Origin: Nocardioides baekrokdamisoli
GTDB taxonomy: Bacteria; Actinomycetota; Actinomycetes; Propionibacteriales; Nocardioidaceae
Direction of reading: 5' to 3'
Assembly (NCBI RefSeq): GCF_003945325.1
Contig: NZ_AP019307.1
Coordinates: 1,922,001-1,986,000, forward strand
Length of the DNA: 64,000 nt
Part shown: one piece after another, positions 1 to 6,975 of the stretch
Layout: every line of letters begins with the position of its first letter
How positions within the stretch are numbered: the first letter of the stretch is position 1
Program-made: the position numbers and the translations under genes
Notes under the pieces: generated by a model
What the model was told of the DNA's origin: nothing
Database searches by the model: none
The model's input: only the letters and a program-made list of their open reading frames with translations

Positions 1-1
1 C

Positions 2-1849
2 GCCGCGCTGACGATCGCGCGCGAAGCGGCCGCGGAGTTGAAGTCCGTACGCCCGACCGACGCGATGGCGGTGCTGCGTCGGTGGGACGACGCCGAGCTG
101 GCGCTGCACGGCCTGAGCGGGATGGCGTCACTGCTCGCGAGCGTGCATCCGGTGGAGGCGGTGCGTACCGCCGCCGAGGACGCCGAGGCTGCTGCCGACA
201 AGCTCGACACCGAGCTTTCGCAGGACCCCGAGTTGTACGCAGTCTTCGCCGGGTTGAGGACCGACGGGCTTGACCCGCTCGCGGCGAGGTTCCTGGAGAA
301 GATCCTGACCGACTTCCGCCGTGCCGGAGTCGACCAGTCCGAGGAGGTACGCGCCGAGCTCACGGCATTGGAGGAGCGGCTCACTGAGCTGGATCAGGAG
401 TTCTCGCGCATCACCCGCGACGACGTTCGGTCCATCAAGGTGACCGCCGACCGGCTGGCCGGTCTGCCGCAGGACTGGCTGGAGGCGCACCCGGTCGGCG
501 CGGACGGTCTGGTCACCGTCACCACCGACTATCCCGACACCCTCCCGGTTTTCACCTACTGTCACGACGCCGAGGTGCGACGTGAGCTCCGGCTGGCTTT
601 CCTCAACCGGGGTTACCCGGCGGCGGACAAGGTCCTGCACGAACTCTTCGACGCTCGCCAGCGTCGCGCCGAACTCGTCGGCTACCCGGACTGGGCCTCG
701 TTCGACGCGGCGGTGAAGATGATCGGATCCGGCCCCGCCATCCCGGAGTTCGTCGACAAGATCGCAGCCGCGGCCGTCGACCCGGCCCAGCGCGACCTGG
801 CGATCCTCCTGAAGCGGTACCGGGAGGACAACCCGGAGGCGACCGAGGTGCAGTGGTCCGACAGTGCGTACTACGGCGAGATCATCCGCAAGGAGCAGTA
901 CGACGTCGACGCGCAGGTGGTGCGGACGTACTTCGACTTCACCAAGGTGCGCGGCGGTCTGCTGGAGGTCACCGGCCGACTCTTCGGCCTGCGGTACGAC
1001 GCGGTCGACGTCCCGACGTGGCATGAGGACGTGGCGTCGTACGACGTCGTCCGTCTGGAGGACGGAGCCAGCCTCGGCCGCATCCACCTCGACCTGCATC
1101 CGCGCGAGGGCAAGTACAAGCATGCTGCGCAGTTCGATCTCGCTCCCGGCGTCAACGGCAAGTCCGTGGCCGAGGGCGTCCTGGTCTGCAACTTCCCGCG
1201 CGGACTGATGGAGCACGACGACGTCGTCACGCTCTTCCACGAGTTCGGCCATCTCGTCCATCACATCCTCGGCGGGCAGCAGGACTGGTCACGCTTCTCC
1301 GGGGTGGCAACGGAGTGGGACTTCGTCGAGGCGCCGTCGCAGATGCTCGAGGAGTGGGCGTGGGACGCCGACATCCTGGCGTCGTTCGCCACGAATGCCG
1401 CAGGCGAGCCGATCCCAGCCGCCCTCGTGGCCAAGATGCGCGACGGCGAGGAGTTCGGGAAGGGCTACACGGTCCGGATCCAGTGCTTCTACGGGGCACT
1501 GTCGTACGCGTTCCACCAGGAGCGTCCGGCAGATCTCACGGAGCGACTCCGGGAACTGCAGGGCCAGTACGCGCCGTTCCCGTACCTGGACGGGACGCAT
1601 TTCTACGCAAACTTCGGCCACCTCGGTGGCTACTCGAGCGCCTACTACACGTATCAGTGGTCGCTGGTGATCGCGAAGGACTTGTTCAGCGCCTTCAAGC
1701 ACGACGACATGTTCAATGCCGAGATCGCGGGCCGCTACCGCGACAACATCCTGGCGCCCGGTGGGTCGAAGCCCGCCGCGGAGTTGGTGTCGGACTTCCT
1801 CGGCCGCCCGTTCAGCTTCGACGCGTACGCCGAATGGCTGGCTCGCTGA
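2..1849 (+). CDS. M3 family oligopeptidase (thimet/Dcp type), 5'-truncated by the window edge
   Basis: Zinc metallopeptidase of family M3, a cytosolic enzyme that degrades short peptides. The zinc motif HEFGH is encoded at 1238-1252, and the third-ligand region EAPSQ with the following MLEEW lies about 25 residues further on, as in this family. The C-terminal part has the family's GYSSAYYTYQW stretch. The reading frame is open to base 2 and the only early start is a TTG at 38. At about 603-615 residues it is shorter than the usual 640-680, so the true start is probably upstream of the window. The stop is TGA at 1847-1849. Confidence in the family is high; the substrate is unknown. Confidence 0.93.
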   Translation, partial: AALTIAREAAAELKSVRPTDAMAVLRRWDDAELALHGLSGMASLLASVHPVEAVRTAAEDAEAAADKLDTELSQDPELYAVFAGLRTDGLDPLAARFLEKILTDFRRAGVDQSEEVRAELTALEERLTELDQEFSRITRDDVRSIKVTADRLAGLPQDWLEAHPVGADGLVTVTTDYPDTLPVFTYCHDAEVRRELRLAFLNRGYPAADKVLHELFDARQRRAELVGYPDWASFDAAVKMIGSGPAIPEFVDKIAAAAVDPAQRDLAILLKRYREDNPEATEVQWSDSAYYGEIIRKEQYDVDAQVVRTYFDFTKVRGGLLEVTGRLFGLRYDAVDVPTWHEDVASYDVVRLEDGASLGRIHLDLHPREGKYKHAAQFDLAPGVNGKSVAEGVLVCNFPRGLMEHDDVVTLFHEFGHLVHHILGGQQDWSRFSGVATEWDFVEAPSQMLEEWAWDADILASFATNAAGEPIPAALVAKMRDGEEFGKGYTVRIQCFYGALSYAFHQERPADLTERLRELQGQYAPFPYLDGTHFYANFGHLGGYSSAYYTYQWSLVIAKDLFSAFKHDDMFNAEIAGRYRDNILAPGGSKPAAELVSDFLGRPFSFDAYAEWLAR

Positions 1850-1864
1850 GCCAGCCGGAGGGGT

Positions 1865-1981
1865 TCAGTCGCGCTGAGGCGTGGCGTACGGGGCTGGTGC
1901 GTCGGCGAGCGGGACGAGCTTGCCGAGCGCCGGCACCCAGTGCACGACCAGTTCGGTCTCGGTGGAGCGGGTCTCGTTCAT
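1865..1981 (-). CDS. small protein (38 aa) with HWVP motif
   Basis: Predicted 38-residue protein starting MNETRSTE and containing VVHWVPALGKLVPL. A weak AAAGG lies upstream of the ATG at 1981-1979. The next reverse-strand gene (2097-2231) encodes another very short protein with the same core (EMHWVPVLD), so the two look like diverged tandem copies, which supports both being real. No membrane segment or known domain is visible. I do not recognise a function. It is separated from the upstream copy by a GC-rich hairpin. Confidence 0.5.
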   Translation of the reverse strand: MNETRSTETELVVHWVPALGKLVPLADAPAPYATPQRD

Positions 1982-2008
1982 GTCTGTGCCTTTGATCGGG
2001 GAAGAAAT

Positions 2009-2050
2009 GCACCGCCCCCGCTGCGTTGAACACAACGGGGGCGGCGGTGC
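2009..2050 (-). terminator. GC-rich hairpin between the two small HWVP genes
   Basis: GCACCGCCCCCG at 2009-2020 can pair with CGGGGGCGGCGGTGC at 2036-2050 apart from a three-base bulge, with a 15-nt loop. On the reverse strand it follows the 44-aa gene and precedes the 38-aa gene, so it may terminate or attenuate read-through. No T-tract is present. Confidence 0.5.
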
Positions 2051-2096
2051 CGCGTCTGCGTGGGTGCAGTGCGGCGCTGGTCTGGGGAGCCTGGCG

Positions 2097-2231
2097 TCAG
2101 GCGACCGAGGCAGAGTGGTCAGCAACCTTCTCGCGGCTCCACGAGCCTTCGAGGTGGAACTCACCGTTTGCATCGAGAACCGGAACCCAGTGCATCTCGA
2201 GAACCTTGCGGGTCGTCTTCTGGACCTTCAT
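2097..2231 (-). CDS. small protein (44 aa) with HWVPVLD motif
   Basis: Predicted 44-residue protein beginning MKVQKTTRKVLEMHWVPVLD and ending in a charged tail. The ATG at 2231-2229 is preceded by a near-perfect Shine-Dalgarno (AGGAGGTG, 4 nt spacer), much stronger than most starts in this window, which argues for a translated gene. It shares the HWVP core with the 38-aa gene downstream. It is divergent from the DEAD-box helicase gene, with about 190 bp between. No recognised domain; function unknown. Confidence 0.65.
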   Translation of the reverse strand: MKVQKTTRKVLEMHWVPVLDANGEFHLEGSWSREKVADHSASVA

Positions 2232-2422
2232 CGGACACCTCCTGTTTACCGTCCGTTCACCAAATGTAGCGCCTCCCCACTTGAGATGCAAACAACGGGC
2301 GTGTCTGGTGGGTCACGCTCCACTTTCGGGATGCTTTTGGGGATCTTGCCCGGTGTGACCGCTCCCTCGTACGCGTGGAATGTCCGAACGCCCCACTCAG
2401 CCCGTACCGTTATCAAGTGACC

Positions 2423-4225
2423 ATGGACAACGCCCCTGCCGCCGATGCCCTGACCTTCGCGGAACTCGGCCTCGCGGATGGCGTACTTGCCGCGGTCACC
2501 GCCGCCGGGTACGAGACCCCCAGCGCCATCCAGGCGGCCACCATCCCGCTGCTTCTGCAGGGCCGCGACGTCGTCGGCCTCGCGCAGACGGGTACTGGCA
2601 AGACCGCCGCCTTCGCGCTCCCGATCCTCAGCCAGCTCGACCTCGCGGTGTCCGCGGGCGCCCCGCAGGCTCTCGTCCTCGCACCGACCCGCGAGCTCGC
2701 CCTCCAGGTCGCGGAGGCCTTCGAGGGATACGCGTCGCAGCTGCCGTCGCTCAAGGTGCTGCCGATCTACGGCGGCCAGGGCTATGGCCCGCAACTGACC
2801 GCGCTGCGTCGCGGCGTCCACGTGGTGGTCGGTACTCCGGGCCGGATCATGGATCACCTGGCCAAGGGCACCCTCGACCTGTCGGAGCTCCGGTTCCTGG
2901 TGCTCGACGAGGCTGACGAGATGCTCAACATGGGCTTCGCCGAGGACGTCGAGACGATCCTCGCCGACACCCCGGCGACCAAGCAGGTCGCGCTGTTCTC
3001 GGCGACCATGCCGCCGATGATCCGCAAGCTGTCGCAGAAGTACTTGAACGACCCCGAAGAGGTCCAGGTCAAGAGCGCCACCAAGACCAACGCGAACATC
3101 ACCCAGCGCTACCTGATGTGCTCGTACCCGCAGAAGGTCGACGCCCTCACCCGCATCCTCGAGGTCGAGAACTTCGAGGCGATGATCGTCTTCACGCGTA
3201 CGAAGTCGGAGACCGACTCGCTCGCGGAGAAGCTGCGCGCTCGTGGTTTCAGTGCGTCCGCGATCAACGGTGACGTCGCTCAGGTGCAGCGTGAGAAGAC
3301 TGTCAACCAGCTCAAGGACGGCTCGCTCGACATCCTCGTGGCGACCGACGTCGCCGCTCGCGGTCTCGATGTGGAGCGCATCTCGCACGTCATCAACTAC
3401 GACCTGCCGACCGACCTCGAGGCGTACGTCCACCGGATCGGCCGCACCGGGCGTGCCGGCCGCAAGGGCGACGCGATCTCGTTCGTCACTCCGCGCGAGC
3501 GCTACCTCCTCAAGGCGATCGAGAAGCACACCAAGGCCGCGCCGGTCGAGATGAAGTTGCCGAGCGCCGACGAGGTCAACGCGACCCGGCTCAGCCGGTT
3601 CGATGACGGCATCACCGCGGCGCTGAGCGACGAGAAGGTCGCCTTCTTCCGCGACGTCGTCTCGCACTACGTACGCGAGCACAACGTGCCCGAGTTGGAC
3701 GTGGCAGCAGCTCTGGCCGTGGTGCTGAACGGTGCCGCGCCGTTGCTCCTCGAGGACCAGCCGGAGCCCGTGCGCCGTGAGCGTCCGGTGCGCGACGACC
3801 GGGACGAGCGTCCGCAGCGTGGCGACCGATTCGACCGCGACCGTCCCGGTCGCGACGCCCGCCCGAACCGCGACAACGGCCAGCCGATGCAGCAGTACCG
3901 GATCGAGGTCGGCAAGCGCCACCGTGTCGAGCCGCGCCAGGTCGTCGGCGCCCTCGCCAACGAGGGTGGTCTGCGCCGCCAGGACTTCGGCAACATCACG
4001 ATCAAGGAGCACTTCTCGATCGTCGAGCTCCCGCAGGACCTGGACCCGGCGATCTGGGCTGCACTCGAGCAGACCCGGATCAGCGGCAAACTCATCGAGT
4101 TGAGCGTCGACAAGGGCCCGAACCTGAGTGCTGCTCGCGGCGGAGACCGTCGCCCGCGCCGCGACTTCGGCGACAAGCCGGCGTACGGCGGGGACAAGTC
4201 CCGGACTCGCAAGCCTCGTCACTGA
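2423..4225 (+). CDS. deaD: DEAD-box ATP-dependent RNA helicase (DeaD/CsdA type)
   Basis: About 600 residues with the full superfamily 2 helicase motif set: Q-motif region, Walker A AQTGTGKT (about 54-61), PTRELALQ, DEAD box in VLDEADEM (about 160), SAT, and HRIGRTGRAGRKG (about 337-349). A basic, Asp/Arg-rich linker follows, then a DbpA-type RNA-binding domain (about 490-565), which identifies the DeaD/CsdA/DbpA branch. It likely unwinds structured RNA in ribosome assembly or cold growth. The ATG at 2423 is preferred over an in-frame start at 2375 because the protein then begins at the conserved LTFAELGL region; its Shine-Dalgarno is weak. Confidence 0.95.
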   Translation: MDNAPAADALTFAELGLADGVLAAVTAAGYETPSAIQAATIPLLLQGRDVVGLAQTGTGKTAAFALPILSQLDLAVSAGAPQALVLAPTRELALQVAEAFEGYASQLPSLKVLPIYGGQGYGPQLTALRRGVHVVVGTPGRIMDHLAKGTLDLSELRFLVLDEADEMLNMGFAEDVETILADTPATKQVALFSATMPPMIRKLSQKYLNDPEEVQVKSATKTNANITQRYLMCSYPQKVDALTRILEVENFEAMIVFTRTKSETDSLAEKLRARGFSASAINGDVAQVQREKTVNQLKDGSLDILVATDVAARGLDVERISHVINYDLPTDLEAYVHRIGRTGRAGRKGDAISFVTPRERYLLKAIEKHTKAAPVEMKLPSADEVNATRLSRFDDGITAALSDEKVAFFRDVVSHYVREHNVPELDVAAALAVVLNGAAPLLLEDQPEPVRRERPVRDDRDERPQRGDRFDRDRPGRDARPNRDNGQPMQQYRIEVGKRHRVEPRQVVGALANEGGLRRQDFGNITIKEHFSIVELPQDLDPAIWAALEQTRISGKLIELSVDKGPNLSAARGGDRRPRRDFGDKPAYGGDKSRTRKPRH

Positions 4226-4295
4226 TCAGACCGTACGTCTGCCGCGTCAGGGCCGGATTCCGGAACTGTCAGGGGTGCCGGATAGTTTTGCCATC

Positions 4296-5798
4296 GTGCG
4301 CCGCCTACTGATCTCCGCTGCCCTGGTGGCTCCGCTCGCCCTCGCGGGTTGTGGTTCCGGTCCTCAGGCCGACTACAGCGCCGTGCAAGCCTTCGCCAGC
4401 GGCCTTGCCGGCGGCAAGGTCACCGTCGCGGGGGCTGGTGCGGCGAAGGAGTATCAGTCGATCCTCACCGCGATGGGGACGAAGCCGACGGTCACCGCCG
4501 GAGCAGTCGCCAGGGGCAGCGCCACGCTGCACTGGTCGTGGTCCCTGCCGGGCGGCACCTGGACGTACGACACCTCGGTGTCGGTGGTCGACAAGGGCAG
4601 CAACGTGTGGTCGCCGGTCTGGTCGCCGGCAGCCGTCATCCCCGGCATGAGCACCGGTGACAAACTCGCGGTCACCCATCCCCGTGGCGCTCGTGGCACG
4701 ATCCTCGCCGCAGACGGCCGTCCCGCTCCGGTCGGATCGCTCGCCGGCGTCCTGAGTGGCATCGAGAAGGACCAGGACGACAAGCTCAACGGGATGCCCG
4801 GCACGAAGGTGGAGTTGACCCACGCGGGGCACGCCACCGAGCTGGCCTCGTACGCGCCGACGAACGGGAGCAACCTCAAGATCACCGTTCGACGCGACTG
4901 GCAGCAGATCGCCGAGGGGATCCTCAACCAGTCCGGACCGCCGTCGGCGATGGTCGCGATCCAGGTGAGCACGGGCAAGATCCTCGTGGCTGCGAACAAC
5001 AACGCAGCCGGCGGATTCCCGTACGCGACGATGGCTCGGTCGCCCTCGGGTTCGACGTTCAAGACCGTCGACGCGCTGGCGCTGATCCGGCACCGTCATT
5101 TCACCGCGGACTCCACGGTCACCTGCCCGCTCCACTTCACGGTGCTGGGCTTCCAGTTCAAGAACGACAAGTGGTACCCGCCATCTTCCCTGGGCAACAT
5201 TCCGCTCAAGGAGGCGATCGCTCAGTCCTGCAACACCGCGCAGGTGAGCCAGCACGCCTTCGTGCCCTACGCCAGCCTCAAGGACGCCGCTCGGACGCTG
5301 GGCCTCTCGCAGGACTACGACCTCGGGTTCCCGGCCTTCCTTGGCCAGCTGCCGCCTCCGGGCAACGAGTTCGTCAAGGCTGAGGACATGATCGGTCAGG
5401 GCGATGTCCTCGTCTCGCCGCTGACGATGGCCACCGTCATCGCCTCGATCCAGGCCGGTCACACGGTGGTGCCGTGGATGATCGACGGGATCCGACCGAA
5501 GGTCGCAGCCGGTGTGACGCCGATGTCGGCTCATGAGGCTGCTGAGCTCAAGACGATCTTCCGGCAGGTCGTCCTGGACGGCACCGCCCTCGGCCTCAGC
5601 GGCATGTCCGGTGCACCGATCATCGCCAAGACCGGCACCGCCGAGTTCGTACGCGGCGGTCAGGTGCTGACCCACACGTGGCTGATCGCCGCACAGGGAG
5701 ACATCGCGGTCTGCGCGTACGTCGACGTGGGCCACACCGGCGCCGCGACGTCGCTGCCGCTGGTCCGCCAGTTCCTCAGCGCGATCGGTCCCCAGTAG
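4296..5798 (+). CDS. penicillin-binding transpeptidase lipoprotein with MecA-N-like domain
   Basis: 500-residue cell-wall transpeptidase. It starts with a short signal peptide and lipobox (LALAGC, Cys about residue 18), so it is anchored on the outer face of the membrane. An NTF2-like/MecA-N-like domain and a dimerisation segment follow, then the transpeptidase domain with the active-site STFK (about 253), SCN (about 311) and KTG (about 445). All three catalytic motifs are intact. A GTG start at 4296, seven bases after TAGTTT, fits a leaderless transcript and puts the signal peptide at the N terminus; the open frame extends further upstream inside the helicase gene but without signal-like sequence. 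Confidence 0.92.
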   Translation: MRRLLISAALVAPLALAGCGSGPQADYSAVQAFASGLAGGKVTVAGAGAAKEYQSILTAMGTKPTVTAGAVARGSATLHWSWSLPGGTWTYDTSVSVVDKGSNVWSPVWSPAAVIPGMSTGDKLAVTHPRGARGTILAADGRPAPVGSLAGVLSGIEKDQDDKLNGMPGTKVELTHAGHATELASYAPTNGSNLKITVRRDWQQIAEGILNQSGPPSAMVAIQVSTGKILVAANNNAAGGFPYATMARSPSGSTFKTVDALALIRHRHFTADSTVTCPLHFTVLGFQFKNDKWYPPSSLGNIPLKEAIAQSCNTAQVSQHAFVPYASLKDAARTLGLSQDYDLGFPAFLGQLPPPGNEFVKAEDMIGQGDVLVSPLTMATVIASIQAGHTVVPWMIDGIRPKVAAGVTPMSAHEAAELKTIFRQVVLDGTALGLSGMSGAPIIAKTGTAEFVRGGQVLTHTWLIAAQGDIAVCAYVDVGHTGAATSLPLVRQFLSAIGPQ

Positions 5799-5799
5799 C

Positions 5800-5843
5800 G
5801 CCGAAACCCGACATCCGTCAGGCCGAAACCCGACATCCGTCAG
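5800..5843 (+). repeat. two tandem 22-bp units, repeat family A
   Basis: Two identical 22-bp units (5800-5821 and 5822-5843), each beginning GCCGAAACCCGACATCC and ending GTCAG. The first begins one base after the penicillin-binding protein stop. The second contains the pirin gene's stop codon (5842-5840 on the reverse strand). Related units occur at 6929-6972 and 27055-27205. Confidence 0.9.
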
Positions 5844-6472
5844 GCGAGCGTCCAGACCAGCAGGATCACGTCGGTCGCTGCGGTGACCGTGACCGGGTCC
5901 TGATCATCGATCAGGTACGCGTCGCCCTGGCTCAGCGGCTCGGCGAGCGAGTTGCGCACCAGTGATCCGGACGCCATGAAGACGAACCGACGCGTGCCGC
6001 CGGCGATCTCGACGGCGTCGCCAGCGGCGAGCACGAGCCGCTCCAGACGATGCGGTCCGACCGCCAGACCCTCGCTGAGGTCGTCCACCGCGTACGCAGG
6101 CTCCTCGGCCTCCGAGGTGAGCCAGAACTGTACGAACCGCGTCGCGGAGGCGGCCGCGATCTCGCTGTGGGTGACGCCGCCCGCCGTCTCGAAGATGCCG
6201 ACCTGCCCGGGGGAGACGACACGCTCGTTGCCGAGTGAGTCGGTGTGGCGTACGGCTCCTGCCGTCGGAACTGTCACGATCGTCACCCCCTGATGCGGGT
6301 GTGTCGAGAATCCCTGACCGTCGCCGAGCAGGTGCTCGTCGCACAGCACCAACGGACCGAAGCTGACCCGGGCCGGATCGTAGAACGGCCCGAAAGAGAA
6401 CGCATGCCAAGTCATTCGGCCCTGCTCGCGTTCGGTGAAGCGGTCGCCTGAGCGCAGGATCGTGACGGTCAC
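5840..6472 (-). CDS. pirin family bicupin protein
   Basis: 210-residue pirin/YhaK-type cupin. The N-terminal cupin carries the metal-site signature HPHQG followed by VRHTDSLGN, as in bacterial pirins (some have quercetinase activity, others act as redox-responsive cofactors). The GTG start at 6472 overlaps the stop of the upstream HIT gene in a GTGA, so the two are probably translationally coupled. Longer in-frame starts up to 6532 would lie inside the HIT gene and add non-conserved sequence. The actual substrate cannot be read from sequence. Confidence 0.88.
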   Translation of the reverse strand: MTVTILRSGDRFTEREQGRMTWHAFSFGPFYDPARVSFGPLVLCDEHLLGDGQGFSTHPHQGVTIVTVPTAGAVRHTDSLGNERVVSPGQVGIFETAGGVTHSEIAAASATRFVQFWLTSEAEEPAYAVDDLSEGLAVGPHRLERLVLAAGDAVEIAGGTRRFVFMASGSLVRNSLAEPLSQGDAYLIDDQDPVTVTAATDVILLVWTLA

Positions 6473-6879
6473 AGCGCGAACTTCGCGCCGAGTGAGGCGA
6501 GTTCCTCGGCCGACGCGGGCTTCGGGATCCACGGGTGTCCCACGCGGTCCTTGTCCGAGCCCGTGTAACGCGGGATGACGTGCACGTGGGTGTGGAAGAC
6601 GGTCTGGCCCGCCGGTGCGCCGCAGTTGTTGATCACGTTGACGCCGTCGCAGTCGAGGACTTCGTACGCGCGCCGCGTGAGCAGCTGAGCCGCGGCGAAC
6701 ACCGCGCTCAGGTCGGCGGGCTCGACTTCGCGAATGTCGTGCGAATGCGCCCTCGGGATGACGACCATGTGGCCTTCGCTCCCAGGCGCGATGTCGAGGA
6801 ACGCGTACGTCCGCTCGTCCTCGTACACCTTCGTCGAAGGGATCTGACCTGCAGCGATGGCACAGAAGACGCAGTCCAT
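6469..6879 (-). CDS. HIT family nucleotide hydrolase/transferase
   Basis: About 136 residues starting MDCVFC. The histidine-triad motif HTHVHVIPR is complete, and the family's N-terminal Cys pair (CVFC) and GHMVVIPRAH segment are present. HIT proteins of this size hydrolyse nucleoside phosphoramidates or Ap4A-like dinucleotides in the cytosol. The ATG at 6879 is chosen over a GTG two codons earlier because MxCxFC is the usual N terminus. First gene of a two-gene unit with the pirin gene. Confidence 0.93.
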   Translation of the reverse strand: MDCVFCAIAAGQIPSTKVYEDERTYAFLDIAPGSEGHMVVIPRAHSHDIREVEPADLSAVFAAAQLLTRRAYEVLDCDGVNVINNCGAPAGQTVFHTHVHVIPRYTGSDKDRVGHPWIPKPASAEELASLGAKFAL

Positions 6880-6902
6880 GACCACGACCCTACCCAGACG
6901 AG

Positions 6903-6936
6903 AATGTCCGGCCGAGATGGTGCTCGGCCGGACATT
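6903..6936 (-). terminator. perfect 14-bp hairpin downstream of fadH
   Basis: AATGTCCGGCCGAG at 6903-6916 is the exact reverse complement of 6923-6936, with a 6-nt loop. It lies between the fadH stop and the HIT gene start, both on the reverse strand, so it probably separates the two transcripts. Its right arm runs into the family A repeat. Confidence 0.7.
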
Positions 6937-6972
6937 TGTCGGGTCTCGGCCTGACAGATGCCGGGTTTCGGC
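6929..6972 (-). repeat. two tandem 22-bp units, repeat family A (reverse orientation)
   Basis: On the reverse strand, 6972-6951 reads GCCGAAACCCGGCATC then TGTCAG, and 6950-6929 reads GCCGAGACCCGACAAATG then TCCG. Same 22-bp spacing and orientation rule as at 5800: the array starts a few bases after a gene's stop (fadH stop at 6978-6976). Confidence 0.88.
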
Positions 6973-6975
6973 GCG

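Noticed and set aside
2246..4222. 658-codon reverse-strand open frame opposite deaD
   Set aside because: Overlaps a gene with complete helicase motifs; the translation is rich in Arg, Val and Asp without domain features, typical of the antisense frame in GC-rich DNA.
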